64,000 nt of DNA from a beta proteobacterium AAP51 (GTDB lineage: Bacteria; Pseudomonadota; Gammaproteobacteria; Burkholderiales; Burkholderiaceae_C). Position 1 is the first letter of the stretch, and each line of letters opens with the position of its first letter. Of this stretch, positions 28,442 to 37,901 are shown in pieces. Below the pieces are notes generated by a model. It had not been told where the DNA came from. It worked only from the letters and a program-made list of their open reading frames with translations, and ran no database searches. The stretch lies in contig LJHT01000036.1 of the NCBI GenBank assembly GCA_001295905.1, positions 62,001 through 126,000 on the forward strand, given 5' to 3'. The position numbers and the translations under genes were made by a program.

Positions 28442-29281
28442 ATGAAGGCCTCCAACTTCAACCGCTGGTTCGGCCGCGGCTGGCTGGCGGCCGTGTTCCT
28501 GTTCCTCTACGTGCCCATCGTGGCGCTGGTGGTGTTCTCGTTCAACGATTCACCCATTCCCAATGTCTGGCGCGGCTTCACACTGAAGTGGTACGTGGCG
28601 TTGGCCAGCGACACCGAGATGCTGCAGGGCCTGTGGCTCAGCCTGAAGATCGCCTTCATGACGGCCTGCGGTTCGGTGGTGCTGGGCACCTTGGCCGCCT
28701 TCGCGCTGGTGAAGTACAAGCGCTTCAAGGGCCGCACGCTGTTCAGCGGCATGGTGAACGCGCCCCTGGTCATGCCCGAGGTGGTGGTGGGCCTGAGCCT
28801 GCTGCTGATGCTGGTGAGCGTGCAGCGGGCCCTGGGCTTCCCCGAGCGCGGCACGATGACCATCTGGCTGGGCCACCTGCTGCTGGGCATGGCCTACGCA
28901 GCGGTGGTGGTGCAGAGCCGGCTGCAAGACCTGAACCCGCAGCTGGAAGAAGCCGCCATGGACCTGGGCGCTCGGCCGCACCAGGTGTTCTGGCTGGTGA
29001 CGCTGCCGATGATCGCGCAGAGCCTCATCTCGGCCTGGCTGCTCACCTTCACCATCAGTCTTGACGACGTGGTGCTTTCGGCCTTCCTTTCCGGCCCGGG
29101 CAGCACCACCATGCCGCTGGTCATCTTTTCACGCGCACGCCTGGGCCTGAACCCGAGCGTGAACGCCGTGGCCACGCTGATCGTGGTGGTGGTGGCCATC
29201 GGCGTGGTGCTGGCCAGCTACCTCATCGCCCGCCAGGAACGAAGACGCCAGCAGGAAATGGCCGCCGCACACCGCGCTTGA
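28442..29281 (+). CDS. potI: Polyamine ABC transporter permease PotI
   Basis: A 279-residue permease with about six transmembrane helices and the EAA loop EAAMDLGARPHQVFWLVTLP near residue 166. It starts MKASNFNRWF with the first helix at 16-37. The start ATG lies just beyond a GC-rich repeat rather than in the usual tight overlap, so its translation may rely on a re-initiation or internal signal; no strong ribosome-binding site is seen. Confidence 0.93.
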   Translation: MKASNFNRWFGRGWLAAVFLFLYVPIVALVVFSFNDSPIPNVWRGFTLKWYVALASDTEMLQGLWLSLKIAFMTACGSVVLGTLAAFALVKYKRFKGRTLFSGMVNAPLVMPEVVVGLSLLLMLVSVQRALGFPERGTMTIWLGHLLLGMAYAAVVVQSRLQDLNPQLEEAAMDLGARPHQVFWLVTLPMIAQSLISAWLLTFTISLDDVVLSAFLSGPGSTTMPLVIFSRARLGLNPSVNAVATLIVVVVAIGVVLASYLIARQERRRQQEMAAAHRA

Positions 29282-29304
29282 TGCCGCACACCCGAGGAGA
29301 ACCC

Positions 29305-30744
29305 ATGAAGAAGAGCACCGCATGCACCGCCCTCACCCTGGCGCTGGTGGCCGCCTTTCCGGCCCAGGCCCAGAGCAATGAAGAGCTGCTGAAGGAACTG
29401 CGCGCATTGCGCGACCGCGTGAACCAGCTCGAGCAGAAGCTGCAGCAGCAACAGGCTGCACCCGCGCCGGCGCCCGTGCCGGCCGGCCAGTGGGGCATGA
29501 CACCCGAGCAGGCGCGTGAGCTGGCCCGCATCGGCACCAAGACCGAGGCGCTGCAGGACAACTTCGCCGACCAGGGTTTCAAGGGCCTGAAGATCTCGGG
29601 CCAGATGGACCCGACCTACATCTACAACAAGCGCCAGAACAACAGCACCTTCGTCTTCCTGAACGGCGAAGGCGCGCGTTACACCTACGACAACAGCTAC
29701 TTCGGCATGCTGGTGATCGACTTCGACAAAGAAACCGAAAGCGGCACGAAGTGGAAGCTGACGCTGGCGCCGGAACGCGGCACTGGCGCGCTCACCAATG
29801 GCGGCAGTATCGTGCACGAGGCTTCGGTCTCCCTACCGCTGACCGACCTGCAGACGCGCCTGTGGCTGGGCCAGATTCCCGACTGGACGGGCTACGAACT
29901 CACGCTGCCCGCGGGCAACAAGCTGATCACGCACAACCTGCTGTTCGACTTCATGGCGCCCACCAACTACACCGGCGCGGTGCTGGATGTCACCAGCGGC
30001 AAGTGGTGGACGCGCATCGGCCTGGCCAACCTGAACACCGCACGCCGTGCGCCGGGTAACAACGCGCCGGTACTGATCTACCGCGTCGACTACTCGAAGG
30101 GCGAGTTCGACGGCTTCGGCTTCACCGGCCTGCACGGCAAGGCCGCGAACTTCGCGTCCGATGGCACCTGGCAGCGTGACACCGGCACGGTGGACGCCAA
30201 CGGCGACCCTATCTTCGAAGAGACCGCCTTCGCCAGCGCCGGCAAGGCCACCGACGTCCACCTGTTCGAGATTGACGGCTACTACATCCGCGGCGACCTC
30301 TCGCTCTACGGCCAGTTCAGCTACGGCCAGCAGAAGGGCGCGGCCATCTTCAACAGCGACGGGCAACTGCGTGACGCACGCTGGTGGGGCCTGTCGGGCA
30401 CCCTGGGCTACATGTTCACGCCGCGGCTGGAAGGCGTGGTGCGGGCCGACTACATCGAGAACAAGCGCAACGGCGGCGGCCTGCTGGGCTACAGCTTCGA
30501 CGATGGCATCAACGGCATCGGCCGCGGCCTGAACGCCGATGGCAGCTTCGCCAAGGGCGAGGCCGTGGGCACGAACCGCTACGCGCTGACGCTGGGCATG
30601 AACTACCGCGTGGATGAGAACTCGCTGCTGAAGCTGGAGTACCGCTTCGACGGCGCCTCGCAGCCCGTCTTCACCAACCCAGCCGGTACGCGTTTCGCCA
30701 AGACCAACCGCCTGCTGGGCGCTTCGATGGTGGTGAGCTTCTGA
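29305..30744 (+). CDS. Outer-membrane porin-like protein (DUF3138-like)
   Basis: A 479-residue exported protein with a Sec signal peptide (residues 1-22, FPAQAQ cleavage). A short coiled coil of about 30 residues (LLKELRALRDRVNQLEQKLQ) follows, then a long region of alternating polar and aromatic beta strands ending in the outer-membrane-type C-terminal phenylalanine (SMVVSF). The form resembles phosphate-selective or DUF3138 porins. AGGAG precedes the ATG at 29305. Lying between potI (23 nt) and puuC, it could be the outer-membrane entry channel for polyamines. Family assignment is moderate and the role is inferred. Confidence 0.72.
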   Translation: MKKSTACTALTLALVAAFPAQAQSNEELLKELRALRDRVNQLEQKLQQQQAAPAPAPVPAGQWGMTPEQARELARIGTKTEALQDNFADQGFKGLKISGQMDPTYIYNKRQNNSTFVFLNGEGARYTYDNSYFGMLVIDFDKETESGTKWKLTLAPERGTGALTNGGSIVHEASVSLPLTDLQTRLWLGQIPDWTGYELTLPAGNKLITHNLLFDFMAPTNYTGAVLDVTSGKWWTRIGLANLNTARRAPGNNAPVLIYRVDYSKGEFDGFGFTGLHGKAANFASDGTWQRDTGTVDANGDPIFEETAFASAGKATDVHLFEIDGYYIRGDLSLYGQFSYGQQKGAAIFNSDGQLRDARWWGLSGTLGYMFTPRLEGVVRADYIENKRNGGGLLGYSFDDGINGIGRGLNADGSFAKGEAVGTNRYALTLGMNYRVDENSLLKLEYRFDGASQPVFTNPAGTRFAKTNRLLGASMVVSF

Positions 30745-32249
30745 GCGCCCTGAAGCCGCCGGCCCCCGACTGGCACGCCCGCGCCCGCAGCCAGGGCATC
30801 GACGGCCGGCAGGTCATCGACGGCCAGCGTCGCGCGGCAGCCAGCGGCGCCACCTTCGACTGCATCTCGCCCATCGACGGCCGCGTGCTCGGCGCCGTGG
30901 CGCGTGGGGCTGCGGCCGACATCGACGCCGCCGTGGCCAGCGCCCGCGCCGCCTTCGACAGCGGCCGCTGGGCGCACCAGAGCCCGGCCGCGCGCAAGCG
31001 CGTGCTGCTGCGTTTTGCCGAGAAGATCCTGGCCGCCAAGGAGGAACTGGCGCTGGTGGAAACGCTGGACATGGGCAAGCCCATCGCGCATGCGCTGGCG
31101 GTGGACGTGGCCAGCACCGCGCGCTGCATCGCCTGGTATGCCGAGGCGGTGGACAAGGTCTACGACGAGATCGCGCCCACGGGGCGCAACGCGCTGGCGC
31201 TGATCACGCGCGAGGCCGTGGGCGTGGTGGGCGCCATCGTGCCCTGGAACTACCCGATGATCATGGCCGCCTGGAAGCTGGGCCCGGCGCTGGCGGCGGG
31301 CAACTCGGTGGTGCTCAAGCCCAGCGAGAAGAGCCCGCTCAGCGCCCTGCGCCTGGCCGAACTGGCCATGGAAGCCGGCTTGCCGCCGGGTGTGTTCAAC
31401 GTCGTGCCGGGTTATGGGCAAGAGGCCGGCGAGGCGCTGGCGCTGCATATGGACGTGGATGCCCTGGGCTTCACTGGCAGCACGCGCACCGGCCGCCGCA
31501 TGCTCGAATATGCCGGCCGCAGCAACCTGAAGCGCGTGTTCAACGAACTGGGCGGCAAGAGCGCCTTCCTGGTGTTCGACGATTGCAGCGAACTGCAGCG
31601 CGCCGCCGAAACCGTGGCCGGCAGCATCTTCTTCAACCAAGGCGAAAGCTGCAATGCGCCTTCGCGCGTGCTGGTGCACGAGCGCATCGCCGACGATTTC
31701 GCGGCGATGGTGGCCGCCGAGGCGCCGCAGTACCAGCCGGCCGACCCGCTGGACCCCACCACCGTGATGGGCGCCATCGTCGACGGCACGCAGCTGCAGA
31801 CCGTGCTGGGCTACATCCAGGCCGGCCGCGAAGAAGGCGCGCAGCTGCTGGCCGGCGGCGCGCAGGCGCGTGTGGAAACCGGCGGCTGCTACGTGCAGCC
31901 CACGGTGTTTGCCGCCGTGCGCCCCAGCATGCGCATCGCGCGGGAAGAGATCTTCGGCCCGGTGGTGAGCCTGCTGCGCTTCAAGGACGAGGCCGAGGCC
32001 GTGATGATGGCCAACGACAGCCCCTACGGCCTGCAGGCCAGCGTGTGGACCGACAACGTGCACCGCGCCCACCGCGTGGCGCGTGCGCTGCGCGCCGGCA
32101 CCGTGCACGTGAACCAGTACGACGAAGACGACATCACCGTGCCCTTCGGCGGCTACAAACAAAGCGGCAACGGCCGCGACAAGAGCCTGCACGCCTTCGA
32201 GAAGGTCACGGAGCTGAAGACGACCTGGCTGCGCATCAACGCCGGTTGA
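30741..32249 (+). CDS. puuC: Gamma-glutamyl-gamma-aminobutyraldehyde dehydrogenase
   Basis: NAD(P)-dependent aldehyde dehydrogenase oxidising the product of PuuB. With a CTG start at 30741 the protein has 502 residues, and the catalytic residues fall at E269 (NELGGKS) and C304 (NQGESCN), matching canonical ALDH numbering. The first ordinary start in frame is GTG at 30885, but this would delete about 48 conserved N-terminal residues, including the VIDGQRRAAASGATFDC strand. The CTG overlaps the porin stop as CTGA. A non-standard start, or a base error near 30741, is therefore likely. Confidence 0.82.
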   Translation: MSALKPPAPDWHARARSQGIDGRQVIDGQRRAAASGATFDCISPIDGRVLGAVARGAAADIDAAVASARAAFDSGRWAHQSPAARKRVLLRFAEKILAAKEELALVETLDMGKPIAHALAVDVASTARCIAWYAEAVDKVYDEIAPTGRNALALITREAVGVVGAIVPWNYPMIMAAWKLGPALAAGNSVVLKPSEKSPLSALRLAELAMEAGLPPGVFNVVPGYGQEAGEALALHMDVDALGFTGSTRTGRRMLEYAGRSNLKRVFNELGGKSAFLVFDDCSELQRAAETVAGSIFFNQGESCNAPSRVLVHERIADDFAAMVAAEAPQYQPADPLDPTTVMGAIVDGTQLQTVLGYIQAGREEGAQLLAGGAQARVETGGCYVQPTVFAAVRPSMRIAREEIFGPVVSLLRFKDEAEAVMMANDSPYGLQASVWTDNVHRAHRVARALRAGTVHVNQYDEDDITVPFGGYKQSGNGRDKSLHAFEKVTELKTTWLRINAG

Positions 32250-32283
32250 CGCCTGAGAGCACGAAAGCTGTGAAGCCGCGCTG

Positions 32284-33630
32284 ATGAACCCGAACGCCTC
32301 GGTCGCCACCTTGCAGCAAGGCCTGCAGGACCAGGGCATCCACACGCTGCTGGTGCAGTTCACCGACGTGCACGGCTGCGCCAAGGGCAAGCTGGTACCG
32401 CTGGCCCACCTGGGCACGGTGCTGGGCGCGGGCGCCGGTTTTGCCGGCCCTTCCATCTGGGGCACGGGCCTGCCGCGCAGCGGCCCGCGCTCCGAGTTCT
32501 ATGCACGGGGCGACGCCCGCACCCTGCAGCCCCTGCCCTGGCTGCCGGGCGTGGCGCGCATCGTGGGCGACGGGTTTGTCGATGGCCAGCCCTTCGAGGC
32601 CTGCCCGCGCCAGGTGCTCCGGCGCCAGCAGGCCCGCCTGGCCGAACGCGGCTGGCAGCTGCAGACCGGGCTGGAGCCCGAGTTCTTCCTGCTGCGCCGC
32701 GGCGCCGAAGGCGCCTGGGCCCCGGCCGATGCGCAAGACCGGCTCGACAAGCCCAGCTACGACCTGAAGAGCCTGGCGCGCCAGTTCGGCCTGCTGCAAG
32801 AGCTGGCGCAGCACCTGGGGGCCTGCGGGCTGGACGTGCAGCAGATCGACCACGAAGACGCCCACGGCCAGTACGAACTGAACTTCGCCCACGGCGACGC
32901 GCTGCTCAGCGCCGACCGGTTGATGCTCTTCAAGCTGGCCGCGCACGCTGCGGCCGAAGCACGCGGCATGGTGTTCTCGATGATGCCCAAGCCCTTTGCC
33001 AACCAGCCGGGCAGCGGGCTGCACTTCCACGTCTCGCTGTGGCAGGGCGCGCAGAACCTGTTTGCGCCCGGGCCTGGCGAAACCGGTGAGCTTTCGGAAA
33101 CCGGCCGGCATTTCGTGGCCGGCGTGCTGGCGCATGCCGGGGCGCTGACGGCCTTGTGTGCGCCCACCGTGAACAGCTACAAGCGCCTGACGGTGGGCGA
33201 ATCGCTCAGCGGCACCACCTGGGCTCCGGCCTACATCGCCCACGGCCCGAACAACCGCACGGCGGCCGTGCGCACCCTGCCCGGCCGCTTCGAGTGGCGC
33301 GTGCCCGATGCCAGCGCCAACCCTTATCTCGCCACCGCCGCGCTGCTGGCCGCCGGTCTGGATGGCCTGCAGCGCCGGCAAGAGCCGCCACCGGCCACCA
33401 CCGCCGACCTCTATACGTGGACGCTGCCGCAGCTGCGCACGCACGGCATCGACCTGCTGCCGCAGAGCCTGGGCGAAGCGCTGGACGCGCTGGAGGCCGA
33501 CGACGTCATCACCGAAGCGCTGGGCGAGACGCTCACCGACGAGTTCCTGCGCCTGAAGCGCGACGAGGCCCTGGCCTATGCGCGGCACGTCAGCGCCTGG
33601 GAACTGGAGCGTTACGCTGCGGCGTTCTGA
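32284..33630 (+). CDS. Glutamine-synthetase-like gamma-glutamylamide ligase (GlnT type)
   Basis: A 448-residue GS-fold ligase of the GlnT/type III group related to methylamine gamma-glutamyl ligases. It shows GLEPEFFLLR, DHEDAHGQYELNF, GSGLHFHVSL and HGPNNRTAAVR in order. It is clearly different from puuA upstream, so the island encodes two gamma-glutamyl ligases. It may activate another amine, such as ethanolamine, methylamine or cadaverine, or make glutamine. It lies 34 nt after puuC. Confidence 0.82.
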   Translation: MNPNASVATLQQGLQDQGIHTLLVQFTDVHGCAKGKLVPLAHLGTVLGAGAGFAGPSIWGTGLPRSGPRSEFYARGDARTLQPLPWLPGVARIVGDGFVDGQPFEACPRQVLRRQQARLAERGWQLQTGLEPEFFLLRRGAEGAWAPADAQDRLDKPSYDLKSLARQFGLLQELAQHLGACGLDVQQIDHEDAHGQYELNFAHGDALLSADRLMLFKLAAHAAAEARGMVFSMMPKPFANQPGSGLHFHVSLWQGAQNLFAPGPGETGELSETGRHFVAGVLAHAGALTALCAPTVNSYKRLTVGESLSGTTWAPAYIAHGPNNRTAAVRTLPGRFEWRVPDASANPYLATAALLAAGLDGLQRRQEPPPATTADLYTWTLPQLRTHGIDLLPQSLGEALDALEADDVITEALGETLTDEFLRLKRDEALAYARHVSAWELERYAAAF

Positions 33631-33651
33631 CGTGTTGATCTCGCCACCCTG

Positions 33652-34608
33652 ATGCCCCCTGCCGCACCGCCTGCCCGCACGGGCGGCAGCTCACCGCCCC
33701 CCTGGGCCTACCTCAGCCTGGCCGCCAGCATGGCGCTGGTGGGCAGCTACGTGGGCCTGAGCAAGCTGCTGGTGGCGGTGTTCCCGGTGCTGCTGCTGGC
33801 CTGGCTGCGCTTCGGCATCGCCGCCGTGGCCATGGCGCACTGGGTGCAGCGCGCGCCCGGCGAAGCGCCCTTGTCGCCGCGCGACCGCAGGCTGCTGTTC
33901 TGGGAAAGCTTCCTCGGCAACTTCCTCTTCAGCATCTGCATGCTCTACGGCGTGCAGCTCACCTCGGCGCTGGCCGCGGGCGTGACGATGGCGGCCATTC
34001 CGGCAGCGGTGGCCGTGCTGTCGCGCGTGTTCCTGGGCGAACACATCCGTCCGCGCGTGGCCGTGGCCATCGCCTGCGCGATGGCCGGCATCGCCCTGCT
34101 GGCCCTGGCGCGCAGCGGCAGTGCCGAGACGGCCGTCTCGCCCTGGGAGTACCTGGGCTACGGCCTGTTGCTGGCCGCCGTGCTGTGCGAGGCCAGCTAC
34201 GTGGTCATCGGCAAGCGGCTCACGGGCAACGTCTCGCCGCGGCGCATCAGTGCGCTCATCAACCTGTGGGGGCTGGCGCTCGTCACGCCCTTCGGCATCT
34301 GGCAAGCGCTGAGCTTCGACTTCGGCGCCGTCACCCTGCCCACCTGGGGCCTGCTGGTCTTCTATGCGATTGCCGCGAGCATGGTCACGGTGTGGCTGTG
34401 GATGCAGGGCCTGCGCCACGTGCCCTCTTCGCGCGCCGGGGTCTTCACGGTGCTGCTGCCGGTGAGCGCGGCGCTGGTGGGCATCGTGGTGCTGGGCGAG
34501 AGCTTCGGCGCCGTGCACGTGGCGGCCTTCGGGCTGGCCATGGCGGGGCTGTTGCTGGCCACGTGGCCGGAACGCGTGGCGGCGGCAATCAAAACGGAAG
34601 GTTCCTGA
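33652..34608 (+). CDS. EamA/DMT-superfamily transporter
   Basis: A 318-residue membrane protein with about ten hydrophobic helices arranged as two EamA repeats (about 20-150 and 165-310). The second begins near EYLGYGLLLAAVLCEASYVV. DMT exporters often move amino acids or metabolites. Its position at the end of the polyamine cluster, 21 nt after the ligase, suggests export of excess polyamine, GABA or an intermediate. The next gene starts only 4 nt after its stop. Confidence 0.85.
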   Translation: MPPAAPPARTGGSSPPPWAYLSLAASMALVGSYVGLSKLLVAVFPVLLLAWLRFGIAAVAMAHWVQRAPGEAPLSPRDRRLLFWESFLGNFLFSICMLYGVQLTSALAAGVTMAAIPAAVAVLSRVFLGEHIRPRVAVAIACAMAGIALLALARSGSAETAVSPWEYLGYGLLLAAVLCEASYVVIGKRLTGNVSPRRISALINLWGLALVTPFGIWQALSFDFGAVTLPTWGLLVFYAIAASMVTVWLWMQGLRHVPSSRAGVFTVLLPVSAALVGIVVLGESFGAVHVAAFGLAMAGLLLATWPERVAAAIKTEGS

Positions 34609-34612
34609 ACAG

Positions 34613-36001
34613 GTGGTCAGAGGGCTCGTACCTTGCAACGTCGAGGCACAGGCGCGTACCCTGGTGCTGAACAGCCAAGAGGAGCTGCAACGCCTCAGCG
34701 ACGCCTTGCAGGCCGAGCCCTCGCCGGTGCTGCTGCTCGCAGCGGATGCCGAGGGTCTGGTGGCGCTGCTGCGGCTGGCGCGCGAAGACGACGAGGTCGC
34801 GCTCGCGTCGGAACCCGAGGCAGCACGGGGCTTGCGGCTGCACCGGCTGACGCAGCGGCGGCGCCAGCAGAGCGATGCCAGTGTTTCGCACGACCCGCTC
34901 ACCGGGCTGAAAAACCGCCGGGCTGCGATGAGCCACCTCTCGGCCATTGCCGCCACCTCGACGCACAACGAAGGTGTGCATGCGGCCGTGTTGATCGATA
35001 TCGATCACTTCAAGCGCTTCAACGACCAGTACGGGCACTCGGCCGGTGATCCCGCCATCGTGCGCATCGCGCAGACGCTGAGAGCTCAGGTGCGCGAGGC
35101 GGATCTGGTGGCGCGCATGGGCGGCGAGGAGTTCCTGCTCGTTCTGCACCGAGATACCCCCGAGGACTTTCACCGCGAGTTGGAGCAGTTGCGCCACCGT
35201 GTGGCCACGCTCGCATGGTCGGACATCGCGCCGGGCCTTGAGATGCTGACGATCAGCCTCGGGGTTGCGTTTCACGTGCCCTCGTCCGAGCCCGAAGCCT
35301 GGCTGGAACAGGCGGATCAGGCGCTGTATGCCGCCAAGGCCGCCGGCCGCAACCGCACGGTGTACGCCGAGACCTTGGCTGGCGCCACCGACGACCCTGC
35401 CGCCCTGCGCATGCAGCACTTCGAAAACGTGACCCGCGTGGTCACGGAACGTGTGGCGAACCTGGTTTCGCTGATGGGCAAGCAGATGCTGCGTGAGATG
35501 CAGCGCGAAGCGCAGAAGGACGCGCTGACAGGCATCGCCAACCGGGGCCTGTTCGACCGGCGCATGGCGCGAGAGCTGGCACTGTGCGCCGAAGACGGTC
35601 GACCCTTGTCCTTGCTGCTGCTGGACATCGACCACTTCGGCCGCTTCAACCGCGAGCACGGCGTGCCCACGGGCGACGCGGTGCTGAAGCAGTTTGCGCA
35701 GACCGTGGCACTCGCGATCCGTCCGAACGACTGGGTGGCGCGCTACGGCGGCGAGGAGTTCTGTGTCGTGATGCCTGCCGACTTGCCCTCTGCACTGCAG
35801 GCAGCCGAACGGCTGCGCTCGCTGGTGGCAGGCACGGAGATGCGGGGCCAGAACGGCGAGGCCCTGCGCATCACCGTGAGCGCGGGCGTGGCTCAACACC
35901 TGGGGGCGGGCGAGAGCCTGGACGACCTGGTGCTGCGTGCCAGCAAGGCCTTGCAGGCGGGCAAAAAGGACGGGCGCAACCGTGTCGTGCCTGCACCCTG
36001 A
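34613..36001 (+). CDS. Tandem-GGDEF diguanylate cyclase
   Basis: A 462-residue soluble protein with no transmembrane helix. After about 80 residues that look like a degenerate half receiver, a first GGDEF domain has GGEEF at 170-174 with an RxxD inhibitory site (READ) five residues before. A second has GGEEF at 379-383 with RPND as its I-site. Both active sites look intact, which is unusual. It starts with GTG at 34613, 4 nt after eamA, with GGAAGG about 11 nt upstream, so it may be made together with the polyamine operon. Product c-di-GMP is inferred. Confidence 0.9.
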   Translation: MVRGLVPCNVEAQARTLVLNSQEELQRLSDALQAEPSPVLLLAADAEGLVALLRLAREDDEVALASEPEAARGLRLHRLTQRRRQQSDASVSHDPLTGLKNRRAAMSHLSAIAATSTHNEGVHAAVLIDIDHFKRFNDQYGHSAGDPAIVRIAQTLRAQVREADLVARMGGEEFLLVLHRDTPEDFHRELEQLRHRVATLAWSDIAPGLEMLTISLGVAFHVPSSEPEAWLEQADQALYAAKAAGRNRTVYAETLAGATDDPAALRMQHFENVTRVVTERVANLVSLMGKQMLREMQREAQKDALTGIANRGLFDRRMARELALCAEDGRPLSLLLLDIDHFGRFNREHGVPTGDAVLKQFAQTVALAIRPNDWVARYGGEEFCVVMPADLPSALQAAERLRSLVAGTEMRGQNGEALRITVSAGVAQHLGAGESLDDLVLRASKALQAGKKDGRNRVVPAP

Positions 36002-36043
36002 GGTTTCGCGAGCGGGTTGACCTCGGCGATGCCCCGTCGTGCC

Positions 36044-36748
36044 TCAGCGCCGCGCGCTCTTCCCGTAGCTGCGGAACTTCGTGATCACCTCGGCCATCTG
36101 CGCCTCGCTCAGCAGCGCCGGTTCACCCACCGCCAGGGCCTTCAGGTAGACCTCGCACAGCGTTTCGATCTCCTGCATCACCTTCATCGCTTGCGCCAGT
36201 GTGGGCGCGGCGGCCACCAGGCCGTGGTGGGCCAGCAGGCAGGCGTTGCGCTCGCGCAGCGCATCGCCCACGCCCTGTGACAGCGCTTCGGTGCCGAAGG
36301 TGTGGTAAGGCACCAGCGGCACGTCCGCGCCGCCGGCGATGGCCACCATGTAGTGGAAGGCGGGCAAGGGGCGGTCCAGGCAGGCCAGCGCGGTGGCGTT
36401 GGGCGCGTGCGTATGCACCACGGCGCGCACATCAGGCCGCGCACGGTAGGCGGCCTGGTGGAACTGCCATTCCGAGGAAGGCTGCCAGTCGCCGCGCACG
36501 CGGCCGTCTTGCAGGGCCACCCACACCAGGTCTTGCGGGCGCAGGTCGGCGGCGCCCATGCCGGTGGGCGTGATGAACAGGCCGTCGTGCAGCGCACCAT
36601 CTTCCATGAGCCCCCAACGCAGGCTGAGGTTGCCGGTGCTGCCGCGGTTCATGCCGCTGGCGTCGAGCTGGCGCACGGCGGCCACGGCGGCGGTGCGCGC
36701 ATGCGTTTCGTCTTCGAACTCGTTCGGCAGGGTCATGGCTTCGGACAT
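36044..36748 (-). CDS. Class II aldolase/adducin-family protein (probable 5-methylthioribulose-1-phosphate aldolase)
   Basis: A 234-residue metal-dependent aldolase. It has GMNRGSTGNLS for phosphate binding, the zinc histidines in VVHTHAPNATALACL, and LLAHHGLVA. The family includes fuculose-phosphate aldolase and MtnB dehydratase. Placement 32 nt after mtnA points to methylthioribulose-1-phosphate: either the DHAP-shunt aldolase (Ald2) or MtnB. No mtnC, mtnD or mtnE is nearby, which favours the aldolase. An alternative ATG at 36736 would shorten it by four residues. Confidence 0.83.
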   Translation of the reverse strand: MSEAMTLPNEFEDETHARTAAVAAVRQLDASGMNRGSTGNLSLRWGLMEDGALHDGLFITPTGMGAADLRPQDLVWVALQDGRVRGDWQPSSEWQFHQAAYRARPDVRAVVHTHAPNATALACLDRPLPAFHYMVAIAGGADVPLVPYHTFGTEALSQGVGDALRERNACLLAHHGLVAAAPTLAQAMKVMQEIETLCEVYLKALAVGEPALLSEAQMAEVITKFRSYGKSARR

Positions 36749-36780
36749 GGAAAGGGGCCTGGTGCAGGGCCTGGAACGCT

Positions 36781-37881
<1,101 letters not shown>

Positions 37882-37901
37882 GACTGTGGGCTCCTGTTCA
37901 G

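Noticed and set aside
26176-28461. Open frame of 761 codons on the minus strand opposite potG and potH
   Set aside because: Both plus-strand genes have full family motifs; the antisense frame shows no motif.
30885-32249. N-terminally truncated aldehyde dehydrogenase starting at GTG
   Set aside because: The upstream frame encodes the conserved ALDH N-terminus, and catalytic numbering fits the longer form.
36044-36748. MtnB dehydratase of the full methionine salvage pathway
   Set aside because: It remains possible, but no mtnC, mtnD or mtnE gene accompanies it; the aldolase reading fits the gene pair better.
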